This document shows, one piece after another, positions 24,072-32,261 of a stretch of DNA of 34,192 bases; the stretch's first letter is position 1; every line of letters starts with the position of its first letter. This DNA comes from Fimenecus sp045633505 (GTDB lineage: Bacteria > Bacillota > Clostridia > Oscillospirales > Acutalibacteraceae). The stretch is from contig JAZQYK010000083.1 of NCBI GenBank assembly GCA_045633505.1, positions 1-34,192 on the forward strand, written 5' to 3'. The translations under genes and the position numbers were made by a program. A model generated the notes under the pieces. The model made no database searches. It saw nothing but the letters and a program-made list of their open reading frames with translations, and was not told the origin of the DNA.

Positions 24072-26099
24072 TTATTCTTCATTCTTTCGCTTTGAAACAG
24101 CACCTACGGTAATTACCGCCGTACCGAAAACTACTGCTGCGGCAGCAAGAGAAATCATCTGTCTGTCGGTTTTCGGGTTGTTTTCAGCCTGAACGTTTTC
24201 GGTTTTTTCTGTTGTTGCGTTCTCTTTCTTTTCTGTCGTGCTTTCAGGCTGTGTCGTTTCGGTTGTTGATTCTTCAGGAGTCTCTTCTGTGACTTCTTCA
24301 TCCTCTGCAACGGTATTTACGTTCAAAAGATAAGGATATTTTACAGTATCTCCCGTTGATAAAGGAGTAAACATAAACGTATCCGTCGTGAATGTACCTT
24401 GAACGTTAAGAAGTGAATACGTAATTTCAATTGCAAAAGGCTTTTCGGCATTGGCAAAAAGATTGTTTACAGCTTCAAGCTGAACGACTTTGCCTTTTCC
24501 GACGGTCATACCCTGAGAATATTTGAATGAAATATCAGCGCCAACCGCTTCAATTGACCAGATAATAATATCTGATTCAACGGACATATTTTTAAGAATG
24601 ATTGCAGTATCGTCCTTTGAATGATAGCCTGAGCTTGTGTTGTTAAATCTCATATACACAATTTCAGAATTGTTTTGAGACATATTGAACTGCGGATACT
24701 CTTTGCTTGAGAAAACGTTCTTAATATCTCCCCACAAGAAATCGTGAACAAGATTTTTTGAATACTCGTCGTGCATAATCATTCCGTGACCTTGATTTCT
24801 CACGTACCACGTGCTGTCAGGCAGAAAGCCCGTTGATGCGTCAATATCAAATTCAGGTGAAACGTGATAATGATTCGGGTTGTCACAAACTGTATTCGCC
24901 TGCTCGTAATTGTTTGCAAATCTTTCGTTTACAAGGGCACAGTCAGAGCCTGACGAAAGGTAAGTGTCAATAAGAATGTCAGAGTTATATTTGCCGTTAG
25001 GTGAAGTGTAACCGTTACCCACGACGTAACCGATTTGCATTCCGTCAGCAGTTAATTCAGCAAGCTTGTCAGCAAGGTTGTTACTGCCGTTTGAAATCAA
25101 AGAGTGATAAGCAACGGTATCGGTATAGAGTTTTTTATTATCAATAAGATTAAGTCCCGTATATTCAAGCGCTTCTTCAAAATAGTTATAAGGCACAAAA
25201 TCCCAAAGTGACGGAATTGCAGTAATTCCTGCCCACAATTCAGGGTCGTTGATAACCTCGTTTGCACCGTTTATTATTGTTTCTGCTGAATAAAGCTGGA
25301 AAATCCATTCCCAGTCCTTTTCATATTCAAAGCCGTGTTCAATGAAGGCTATGATTTCGTCAAGAGGAATGTCCATATATTCTCCTGTGAAAATTGAGCC
25401 GCAGAGAGTTGTTCCAAGTGTTGCTGGGTTGCCGAACATTGCACGTCTGACATCACCCTTGTCGCCATAGAGATAGAGATAGGTTGTACCATACTGTCCG
25501 CCGTGGCTAAGACCGTAAATGTCAACCTTGTCCGAGCCTGTAATTTCTTTTACTTCCTGAATATATTCGTCAAGCGCTTTTGCATAGTCAACCTGACTTT
25601 TTCTCCAGTCAAAAGTGAAACCGAAAACGTTTTCAGCACCGATTTCTTCCATAGCCATCTCTGCTACAACCGCTTCGGGTATGTATTCTTCCATACCGTT
25701 TTCCATAAGAGTTGATGCGCGGGTAGCCGCCGCACCGCTTGGATAAGGTACGAGATTGTTCTTTGAGGTGCCGTCAGGGTTCATTCCGATAGGCGCAAGA
25801 TATTCCTTGATTTTCGCTGCGAGCTTGTCTGTTAAATCAGCCTGATTAAGAGTAACGTCAGCAAGAAGCGTGAGAACGTCGTTGCTGAGATTATCAAAAT
25901 TTAACGGCCAGGCAAGTTGAACGTTGCCTTCCTCATCAAAAATAGGGTCACCGTTTTCGTCGGCATAAGCAAGATCTGGACCTGAATAGCCTTGCAAAAT
26001 AACAAGAGGTACTTTTTCTTCTTCCTGAGCCATAACTCCCATTGAAACGGAAGATAAAATTATAAGCATTGCGAGAACTAACGATAAAATCTTTTTCAT
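24072..26099 (-). CDS. Secreted alpha/beta-hydrolase (LCAT/lipase-like) with C-terminal wall-sorting-like tail
   Basis: This 675-residue exported protein has a signal peptide (about 1-24, cleavage near VMA-QEE). The hydrolase domain opens with VPLVILQGYSGPDL (oxyanion-side strand), has FTFDWRKS as in LCAT-type acyltransferases/lipases, and carries the nucleophile elbow Y-G-L-S198-H-G-G. A later NQGHGMIMHDEY segment may give the catalytic His. After about residue 480 comes a beta-rich domain resembling cohesin/carbohydrate-binding folds, then a Thr/Glu/Ser-rich spacer (about 600-640). NPKTD (641-645), a hydrophobic segment and KRKNEE end the protein, resembling a sortase signal in which the usual Gly is missing. 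It has its own promoter and is co-transcribed with the small gene downstream. The substrate is unknown. Confidence 0.75.
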   Translation of the reverse strand: MKKILSLVLAMLIILSSVSMGVMAQEEEKVPLVILQGYSGPDLAYADENGDPIFDEEGNVQLAWPLNFDNLSNDVLTLLADVTLNQADLTDKLAAKIKEYLAPIGMNPDGTSKNNLVPYPSGAAATRASTLMENGMEEYIPEAVVAEMAMEEIGAENVFGFTFDWRKSQVDYAKALDEYIQEVKEITGSDKVDIYGLSHGGQYGTTYLYLYGDKGDVRRAMFGNPATLGTTLCGSIFTGEYMDIPLDEIIAFIEHGFEYEKDWEWIFQLYSAETIINGANEVINDPELWAGITAIPSLWDFVPYNYFEEALEYTGLNLIDNKKLYTDTVAYHSLISNGSNNLADKLAELTADGMQIGYVVGNGYTSPNGKYNSDILIDTYLSSGSDCALVNERFANNYEQANTVCDNPNHYHVSPEFDIDASTGFLPDSTWYVRNQGHGMIMHDEYSKNLVHDFLWGDIKNVFSSKEYPQFNMSQNNSEIVYMRFNNTSSGYHSKDDTAIILKNMSVESDIIIWSIEAVGADISFKYSQGMTVGKGKVVQLEAVNNLFANAEKPFAIEITYSLLNVQGTFTTDTFMFTPLSTGDTVKYPYLLNVNTVAEDEEVTEETPEESTTETTQPESTTEKKENATTEKTENVQAENNPKTDRQMISLAAAAVVFGTAVITVGAVSKRKNEE

Positions 26100-26131
26100 A
26101 AAAATTCCCCTTTATCGATTTTTATAATATT

Positions 26132-26160
26132 ATTCTACACCTTGTTCATTAAAATTGCAA
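26132..26160 (-). promoter_or_regulatory. SigA-type promoter for the lipase-like operon
   Basis: On the minus strand TTGCAA (26160-26155), a 17-bp spacer and TAGAAT (26137-26132) lie 32 bases before the start. The -35 box abuts the end of the upstream terminator. Confidence 0.7.
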
Positions 26161-26198
26161 TAAAATAGCGGCACTCAAAATGAGTACCGCTATAAAAT
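26160..26198 (-). terminator. Rho-independent terminator after the lipoprotein gene
   Basis: ATAGCGG/CCGCTAT plus ACTCA/TGAGT (one mismatch between them) form the stem at 26165-26193. The minus strand continues in a T-rich run. It separates the M28-lipoprotein unit from the lipase unit. Confidence 0.8.
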
Positions 26199-26231
26199 TT
26201 TTCGTCAGATTTTTGTGAAAATTTACAATTA

Positions 26232-27413
26232 TTATGCTTCTTCAGCAATTTCCCAACCGAAATTGTACGTAAGTGAAGACGTGCAAGGGAATTCAACAAT
26301 AACGTTGCCGTATTTTGAAAGTGCGCCTGTAAAGGTAACGTTTGCAGTAATAATCATATTCTTTTCATAGGTTGCATAAGTCATCTGGTCATTAACCGCG
26401 TTGAAGCCTGCCATAATTTTGCAAGGAGTAAAAGCAATCTCAAAAGAATTTACCGTCATATATTCTTTTGCAACATCAAAATGCTTTAAGATAGTTTCTT
26501 TTTCACGGATTGAGAAGGCTTTTGTAACACTGGCTTCTTCAGGCTTAACCATAATCCAGATTGTTCTGTAAAGCTCTGAAGGTACGAAGATGTATTCACC
26601 CTCGGCGTCCTCGGCATTGTTTCCTTCTTCATCAAGGTCGTGAACGAGAGTAGGAACAATAGACGTGTGGATTGGATAAGTAACAACGCCTGTTTTTTCA
26701 TCCGTCGTTGTATAAAGGTCATCGAGTGTAAGCGTGCTTGCTGACTTTTCGCCAAAAGGATAGATAATATTAGTTAAATCCTCGTTAAAATCAGTTGCAA
26801 CAAGCTGGTCTTCGTCGTCTTCTTCAACCTTATACTTCTCTTCGTTGGAAATGTTGAAAAGATAGTTGCCGATGTTCTTAAGTGCCATATCTGAATAAAG
26901 ACGGAATGCCGCCTTTAATTCGTCCTGACCTTCAAGCTCGTTACTGTTAACGTCTTTGAAAACAACACCGTCGCCGTGGTTAATCCAGAAATTTTCATAA
27001 TATGAAACACGTGCTACACCTGTTGTTTTGATTTCGTTGATTTTTTCGTTGAAGTAATCGAGAACTGACTGCTGATTGCCCGTAAACTGAGCCCATTGTT
27101 CATCTGAAACGAGAGCGAGAATATCTTTGAAATATTCTTCTGAGCCAAACTTTGAAACAAGCTCATAATATGAAATCTTTATAACCTTGTCGTCAGTTTT
27201 AGTGTTTGTGTTTTCATAAAGAACAGCAAGTTTATCACCGGGTAAAACCTCTTTGAGTTCGCCGTAAGTAAACTCAAAATAAACGTCCTGCAAGTCGGTT
27301 TTTACTTCAACCGCAGTAGGTCTTACAACCTCAGTGCCGCATCCTGCAAAAGTCGTTACCATCATAACAACGACCATTGCAATACTTAAAATTCTCATAA
27401 CGTTCTTTTTCAT
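26232..27413 (-). CDS. Exported lipoprotein of unknown function
   Basis: I do not recognise a family. The 393-residue protein has a lipoprotein signal peptide: basic MKKNVMR, a hydrophobic core and the lipobox F22-A-G-C25, so it is expected to be lipid-anchored on the outer face of the membrane. The mature part is acidic with mixed helix and strand. The C-terminal third, with MIITANVTFTGALSKYGNVIVEF, looks like an Ig-like or beta-sandwich fold. It begins 33 bases after the M28 peptidase gene with AAGGGGAA as ribosome site, so the two form an operon ended by a terminator. It may be a substrate or helper of that peptidase, but this is only suggested by position. Confidence 0.8.
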   Translation of the reverse strand: MKKNVMRILSIAMVVVMMVTTFAGCGTEVVRPTAVEVKTDLQDVYFEFTYGELKEVLPGDKLAVLYENTNTKTDDKVIKISYYELVSKFGSEEYFKDILALVSDEQWAQFTGNQQSVLDYFNEKINEIKTTGVARVSYYENFWINHGDGVVFKDVNSNELEGQDELKAAFRLYSDMALKNIGNYLFNISNEEKYKVEEDDEDQLVATDFNEDLTNIIYPFGEKSASTLTLDDLYTTTDEKTGVVTYPIHTSIVPTLVHDLDEEGNNAEDAEGEYIFVPSELYRTIWIMVKPEEASVTKAFSIREKETILKHFDVAKEYMTVNSFEIAFTPCKIMAGFNAVNDQMTYATYEKNMIITANVTFTGALSKYGNVIVEFPCTSSLTYNFGWEIAEEA

Positions 27414-27446
27414 TTATATTTTCCCCTTTCGGTGAATTGTGTCAAA

Positions 27447-28715
27447 TCAATATTGGTCCTTAAGTCCCTGCTCGTCAAATAAGAATACTGTTTCAAGCAC
27501 GATTTTAAGTGAATCCTCAATAGTTTTCATTTCGAGCATTTTAACCGTATCAAGACGAGTGTGATAATATCTTGCAGGTGCAGGGTCCATACTGGTGAAT
27601 GCAACGGATTTTACACCGCCCTGTTGCATACCTGCCGCATCAGTTGCGCCCAGAGGAATTGTTGAATATTTTACAGGAATACCTGCATTTTCAGCGGCCT
27701 TCATCATAAGAGCGCCTGCTTGTTTGTCAAGGTTTACGGTAGCAGTCATATCTTTTGTGATAACACTCATAAATTCGTAATCGCGAAGAGTATCCAAAGC
27801 TACGAAAACAGTTTCAACACCGTCGTTTTTAAACTCGTCGCCGTGAGCTTTCGCGAAAGCCTTTGAACCGCGAAGACCTTCTTCTTCAGCGCCCATTGAA
27901 ATTGCAACAACTTCAGTATTTTCAAAGCTGACGTTATTGTTTTTAAGATAAAGAAGTACTGCCATTGAAGTGAATACACCCGTTAAGTCGTCGTTTGCGC
28001 CGTCAACTACCAATTTCCAGTTAACGAAGAAAATTACCGATGCCAAAAACGGCATAACGACTGCCTGTATTACGATTAAAGGAACGTTAATACTGCCGTT
28101 GTCAACAAACATACCGACAACACCGACAACGAGTGTGGAAAGCAAGCCTAAAACAGCGCCTGCAACAACCACGGTAACCATTTTAGAACCGCCTTTATAG
28201 GTGTAATTCCACTCGTAAGCAGAGTCAATGTGACCAGCAATAATAATTCTTCTTTTTGTTTCGCCTTTAGCCTTGATTTTGCAAATTACGTTGCTTGATT
28301 TTTCTTTTTTGAAGAATGGGTCAAGAAGCTCCTTGTAAAGCAAAAATTCACCAACAAGAAAAACGATTGCAACAACACAAAGCACGATTGATGCAACGTG
28401 GAAAACGTTTGCAACCTGCGGCACGGCGCCCGTAAATGCAATAATACCTAAAACCGCGGCAATCAAAGCGAGAATACCGTCAATCGTAACCCAGCTCATA
28501 AAAGCCTTTGGGCTTAACGTAAATTCTTCTCTTTTTACCTCATCGGCGATGGGAGTCATTACCTTTTCAACATAATCCTGAGCTTTTTTCTCACCCTCGT
28601 AACCTGCGGCACGGGGACCGATTTGCTCACATACTCTTTTTATTTCACGGACCGCAAAGTTTGAACATTCACGGACTTTTGAGGCATAATGACTGTTACT
28701 TTCGTATGCTTTCAA
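27447..28715 (-). CDS. M28-family zinc peptidase with internal membrane segments
   Basis: This is a metallopeptidase of the M28 (aminopeptidase Y/S) family. Motifs of the di-zinc site are all present (numbering from the TTG start): H162-x-D164 (GHIDSAYE), D242 (ANDDLTG), E277-E279 (AEEEGLRG), D308 (ALDTL) and H385 (YYHTRLDT). Two hydrophobic helices lie before the HxD motif (about 78-127). Two more (about 178-232) sit between HxD and the bridging Asp, splitting the catalytic domain with membrane segments. I choose TTG at 28715 as start: GGAGG (28728-28724) lies eight bases before it, whereas the ATG at 28730 overlaps that site. There is no signal peptide. It is first gene of an operon with the lipoprotein. 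Confidence 0.85.
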   Translation of the reverse strand: MKAYESNSHYASKVRECSNFAVREIKRVCEQIGPRAAGYEGEKKAQDYVEKVMTPIADEVKREEFTLSPKAFMSWVTIDGILALIAAVLGIIAFTGAVPQVANVFHVASIVLCVVAIVFLVGEFLLYKELLDPFFKKEKSSNVICKIKAKGETKRRIIIAGHIDSAYEWNYTYKGGSKMVTVVVAGAVLGLLSTLVVGVVGMFVDNGSINVPLIVIQAVVMPFLASVIFFVNWKLVVDGANDDLTGVFTSMAVLLYLKNNNVSFENTEVVAISMGAEEEGLRGSKAFAKAHGDEFKNDGVETVFVALDTLRDYEFMSVITKDMTATVNLDKQAGALMMKAAENAGIPVKYSTIPLGATDAAGMQQGGVKSVAFTSMDPAPARYYHTRLDTVKMLEMKTIEDSLKIVLETVFLFDEQGLKDQY

Positions 28716-28744
28716 ATGAACTACCTCCATTTAACCATATATAT

Positions 28745-28773
28745 AGGTTATTTTAGCACAATTTCTCTGTCAA
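28745..28773 (-). promoter_or_regulatory. Possible promoter for the M28-lipoprotein operon
   Basis: On the minus strand a perfect TTGACA (28773-28768), a 17-bp spacer and a weak -10 TAACCT (28750-28745) precede the start. It is back to back with the plus-strand promoter at 28805. Confidence 0.5.
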
Positions 28774-28804
28774 GTCACTACTATTTTTAAAAATTTTTAA
28801 TTTG

Positions 28805-28833
28805 TTGACAAGTTATGAAAAAAATAATAAACT
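28805..28833 (+). promoter_or_regulatory. SigA-type promoter for the VanY-like gene
   Basis: TTGACA (28805-28810), a 17-bp spacer and TAAACT (28828-28833) lie 28 bases upstream of the ATG at 28862. This rules out the longer in-frame start at 28802. Confidence 0.75.
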
Positions 28834-28861
28834 ATATACAGTTTTAAGGAGGCTTGTCCTT

Positions 28862-29692
28862 ATGAAAAAAAGACGTTTGAAAATAAAATTTATACTTTTG
28901 GTATCCCTTGTGGGAATTTTGGGAACTCTCGTTCTTTTATACGCTGTTTTTTGCGGGGGAAAGGGCTACAATTCAATTGAGGTTGAGTTGCCCGAAACTA
29001 CAACGGAAGCCGTTGAAGAAGAAATTACAGAGCCTTTGAGCGAGGAAATTACGGAAGAAAGCACGACCGAGCCCGAAGAAACAACCACGAAGCCCCCTGT
29101 CAAGTGGGACAAATACAATCCGACTGATGAACTTGCAGGTGAAAACTGGGCGCTGACGCTTATCAGCAAAAAATACCCGTTGGGAAAGACTTATTCACCA
29201 ACGTTGAGTCCTGTAATTGAAGGCAGTACAATCACCGCGGACAGCCGAGTGTCTGAGGCTTATAAGAAAATGTATGCAGATGCATTAAGCCAGAACGTTA
29301 TTCTCACGCCATATTCTGCTTATTGCAGTTATAACAGACAAAAAACCAATTTCGATAATAAAGTCAGTGCGTTCACGTTGCAGGGTATGACTCAAGAGGA
29401 AGCAACGGCTAACGCAGAAAAGAGAATTGAACCTGCGGGATGCAGTGAAAGCGGCGCAGGACTTTCGGTGGATATTTTAAGCGCAAGTGCAGGATTTGCC
29501 TCAACCGCTGAATATAAATGGCTGATGGCAAACGCGCATAATTACGGATTCGTTCTTCGTTATCCTGAAGACAAGGTTGAGATTACGGGAATGATTTATC
29601 AACCGTGGCATTGGAGATACGTTGGTGTGGATGCCGCAACTCAGATGAAAAACAACAATCAGTGTCTTGAAGAATATTTAGGCGCAATATAA
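28862..29692 (+). CDS. VanY-like (M15B) protein with degenerate active site
   Basis: This 276-residue exported protein has an N-terminal anchor (about 8-29), a Thr/Glu-rich spacer (about 38-80) and a domain of the VanY D-alanyl-D-alanine carboxypeptidase fold. Family landmarks are YCSYNRQ, SESGAGLSVDI, WLMANAHNYGFVLRYP and YQPWHWRYVG. Three conserved active-site positions differ. The Arg of YRS is C155. The zinc-binding His of SEHxxG is S197. The catalytic Glu of EPWH is Q247. D204 and H250 remain. It is therefore probably not a working carboxypeptidase and may bind peptidoglycan or regulate an active paralogue. AAGGAGG sets the ATG at 28862. It is monocistronic with its own promoter; no clear terminator follows. 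Confidence 0.82.
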   Translation: MKKRRLKIKFILLVSLVGILGTLVLLYAVFCGGKGYNSIEVELPETTTEAVEEEITEPLSEEITEESTTEPEETTTKPPVKWDKYNPTDELAGENWALTLISKKYPLGKTYSPTLSPVIEGSTITADSRVSEAYKKMYADALSQNVILTPYSAYCSYNRQKTNFDNKVSAFTLQGMTQEEATANAEKRIEPAGCSESGAGLSVDILSASAGFASTAEYKWLMANAHNYGFVLRYPEDKVEITGMIYQPWHWRYVGVDAATQMKNNNQCLEEYLGAI

Positions 29693-29801
29693 CAACTTGT
29701 TATTTTAACGCCGTGTTAAGATTGTTTTCGACAGACGGTGTTTATTATGATTAAAGCCGAAAAGTTTACAACTATTCACAAAAATTTTACAGAACGGATT
29801 G

Positions 29802-29831
29802 TTGAAATGATTGCATTATATATAGTATAAT
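29802..29831 (+). promoter_or_regulatory. SigA-type promoter for the GH2 gene
   Basis: TTGAAA (29802-29807), an 18-bp spacer and a perfect TATAAT (29826-29831) lie 39 bases before the ATG. The rest of the 178-base gap shows no gene, operator palindrome or riboswitch that I can support. Confidence 0.78.
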
Positions 29832-29870
29832 AAGTATTGTTAAAATTCGTTATAATATTCGGAGGTTGTT

Positions 29871-32135
29871 ATGAGAAACATTAAAGTTATCAACAGCGGT
29901 TGGCTTTTTTCAAAAGAAGCAAAAACAGCACCTGCGGCACTCCCTGCTGATTGGACGGCGCTTGACTTACCTTTTACGTGGAACGGAGAGGACGGTCAGG
30001 ACGGCGGCAGTGACTATTACAGAGGCACTTGCTATTTTGCAAAGTCCATTAAGGCTGATGAATTACCTGAAGGTGAAGTGAAATATCTTCAGTTTGACGG
30101 TGTTAACTCATCTTGCGTAGTTTTCTGGAACGGTAAAGAAATTACAAAGCACGACGGCGGTTATTCAACCTTCCGTGCTGAAATCAAAGATATAAAAGAC
30201 GAAAACTTGCTTGTTGTTGCAGTTGACAACTCTGCAAACGAACGAGTTTATCCACAGAACGCTGACTTTACGTTCTACGGCGGTATTTACCGTGACGTAA
30301 GTGTTATCGGCGTACCTGAAAATCATTTTGACCTTGATTATTACGGTTCACCTGCTATTATGGTTACACCTGAAATCAAGGGTGCTGATGCAGAAATCGA
30401 AATCAAAACGTTCTTCAAGAACGATAACTGCAAGGTTCGTTATGAAATTATTGCCGACGGTGAGGTTATTGCTTCAAAGGAAGATGATGACGATGCAGAA
30501 TTTGAAATCAAGAACGTTCACCTTTGGGACGGTCTCAAGGACCCATACCTTTATACTGCAAAGGCAACTTTAATCTGTGACGGAGTTGAAGTTGATGAAG
30601 TTTCAACCCGTTTCGGTTGCCGTACGTTTGAAATTGACGCACAAAAAGGCTTTATCCTTAACGGCCGCGAATATTCGCTTCGCGGTGTATCTCGCCATCA
30701 GGACAGACCGCAGGTTGGTAATGCTCTTACTCCTGAAATGCACAAGGAAGACCTTGAACTCATTCTTGAAATGGGTGCCAACACTATCCGTCTTGCTCAC
30801 TATCAGCATTCACAGGTTTTCTATGACCTTTGTGACGAGGCAGGTCTCGTTCTCTGGGCTGAAATTCCGTATATTTCAAATCATATGCCAACGGGCTATG
30901 ACAACACAATTTCACAGATGAAAGAGCTTGTTGTTCAGAACTACAACCACCCGTCAATCGTCGTTTGGGGTCTTTCAAACGAAATTACAATCGCAGGTTC
31001 AAATCCAAACCTTATTAAGAATCACAAAGACCTTAACGATTTGGTTCACGAAATGGATAAAACCCGTCTTACGACTATTGCGGCGGTTTCAATGTGCGAT
31101 ATCAACGATGAATACGTTCACATTTCCGACGTGCTTTCATACAACCACTATTTCGGTTGGTACGGTGGAAACACTGATATGAACGGCCCTTGGTTTGATG
31201 ATTTCCACAAGAAATATCCTAACAAGCCAATCGGTATTTCCGAATATGGCTGTGAAGCTCTTAATTGGCATACATCAAATCCAACACAGGGCGACTACAC
31301 AGAAGAATATCAGTCATACTATCACGAAGAACTTATTAAGCAGATTGCGGACAGACCTTATCTTTGGGCAACTCACGTTTGGAATATGTTTGACTTTGCC
31401 GCTGACGCTCGTTCAGAAGGTGGCGAAAACGGTATGAATCACAAGGGTCTTGTTACATTCGACAGAAAGTACAAGAAGGACTCTTTCTATGCATACAAGG
31501 CTTGGCTTTCAAGTGAACCCGTGCTTCACCTTTGCTCAAAGAGATACGTTGACAGAGTTGAAGACGTAACGAAGGTTACCGTTTATTCCAACCAGCCTGA
31601 AATTGAGCTTTTTGCAAACGGTGTAAGCGTTGGTAAACAGACAAAGGGCAAATATCCGTTCTTCTATTTTGACGTTAAAAATGAAGGCACAACGGAGCTT
31701 AAGGTTGTTGCAGGTGACCTTGTTGACACGGCGACAATCAACAAAGTTGATACTCCAAACGAGGCTTATATTATGAAAGAAGAAGGAGACGTTATCAACT
31801 GGTTTGAAATCACCACTCCTGACGGATATCTTTCAATTAACAACACAATCGGCGATATTATGAGCACATTTGGTGGTAAACTTGTAATGTTAAAATTCCT
31901 TATGATGCTCAAGAATGCTATGGGCGGCGGCAAAGACAAAGACGGCGAAGAGAAAAAAGGCGGCGGTGTACTTGGCGGTTTCAAGGTTACTCCTGCTATG
32001 CTCAAGAATATTTATGGTATGGCTAAGGGCTTTACTGTCAAACGCGCTTGTTCAATGCTCGGCGGCGCTCTTTCAAAGGAACAAATTCTTGAAATTAATG
32101 CTAGACTTAACAAAGTGAAAGCACCAAAGAAATAA
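29871..32135 (+). CDS. Glycoside hydrolase family 2 (beta-galactosidase-like)
   Basis: This 754-residue cytoplasmic enzyme has no signal peptide. GH2 layout: N-terminal sugar-binding jelly roll (about 1-155, with YYRGTCYF and NGKEI..HDGGYSTF), an Ig-like domain (about 165-250, ending FGCRTFEID), and a TIM barrel (about 255-560) opening with GFILNGREYSLRGVSRHQD. The acid/base is E371 in GLSNEI and the nucleophile E458 in GISEYGCE. A second Ig-like domain with ELFANGVSVG (about 575-630) follows. The C-terminal extension (about 640-754) has a Gly/Lys-rich hinge and helices; I recall similar tails in other clostridial GH2 enzymes. GGAGG precedes the ATG. No transporter or regulator is adjacent, so the substrate (galactoside, glucuronide or other) cannot be fixed. 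Confidence 0.92.
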   Translation: MRNIKVINSGWLFSKEAKTAPAALPADWTALDLPFTWNGEDGQDGGSDYYRGTCYFAKSIKADELPEGEVKYLQFDGVNSSCVVFWNGKEITKHDGGYSTFRAEIKDIKDENLLVVAVDNSANERVYPQNADFTFYGGIYRDVSVIGVPENHFDLDYYGSPAIMVTPEIKGADAEIEIKTFFKNDNCKVRYEIIADGEVIASKEDDDDAEFEIKNVHLWDGLKDPYLYTAKATLICDGVEVDEVSTRFGCRTFEIDAQKGFILNGREYSLRGVSRHQDRPQVGNALTPEMHKEDLELILEMGANTIRLAHYQHSQVFYDLCDEAGLVLWAEIPYISNHMPTGYDNTISQMKELVVQNYNHPSIVVWGLSNEITIAGSNPNLIKNHKDLNDLVHEMDKTRLTTIAAVSMCDINDEYVHISDVLSYNHYFGWYGGNTDMNGPWFDDFHKKYPNKPIGISEYGCEALNWHTSNPTQGDYTEEYQSYYHEELIKQIADRPYLWATHVWNMFDFAADARSEGGENGMNHKGLVTFDRKYKKDSFYAYKAWLSSEPVLHLCSKRYVDRVEDVTKVTVYSNQPEIELFANGVSVGKQTKGKYPFFYFDVKNEGTTELKVVAGDLVDTATINKVDTPNEAYIMKEEGDVINWFEITTPDGYLSINNTIGDIMSTFGGKLVMLKFLMMLKNAMGGGKDKDGEEKKGGGVLGGFKVTPAMLKNIYGMAKGFTVKRACSMLGGALSKEQILEINARLNKVKAPKK

Positions 32136-32153
32136 AATTCAAATATTGAATGG

Positions 32154-32192
32154 CGGTATTATGAAGGATTTCTCCTCATAATACCGTTTTTT
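32154..32192 (+). terminator. Rho-independent terminator after the GH2 gene
   Basis: A 10-bp stem CGGTATTATG / CATAATACCG, extended by AGGA/TCCT across a TTTC loop, is followed by six T. The next gene's -35 box starts two bases later. Confidence 0.95.
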
Positions 32193-32193
32193 G

Positions 32194-32222
32194 TTGACAA
32201 TATGTACAAAAAGGCTTATAAT
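32194..32222 (+). promoter_or_regulatory. Consensus SigA promoter for the wall-binding repeat protein
   Basis: Perfect TTGACA (32194-32199), a 17-bp spacer and perfect TATAAT (32217-32222) occupy the area of an alternative in-frame ATG at 32202. Transcription therefore starts downstream of that ATG and the true start is 32262. Confidence 0.92.
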
Positions 32223-32261
32223 CAAATTACAATATTTATACTTTATGATGAGGTGACTAAA

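Noticed and set aside
29690..29712. Terminator after the VanY-like gene (ATAAC...GTTAT followed by T)
   Set aside because: The stem is only about five AT-rich base pairs, too weak to call.
29693..29870. Riboswitch or operator in the leader of the GH2 gene
   Set aside because: Only short, weak inverted pairs were found and no known riboswitch core; the promoter is the only supportable element.
32202..32261. Longer N-terminus for the wall-binding repeat protein starting at 32202
   Set aside because: That ATG sits between the -35 and -10 boxes of a consensus promoter; the ATG at 32262 has a ribosome site and begins a proper signal peptide.
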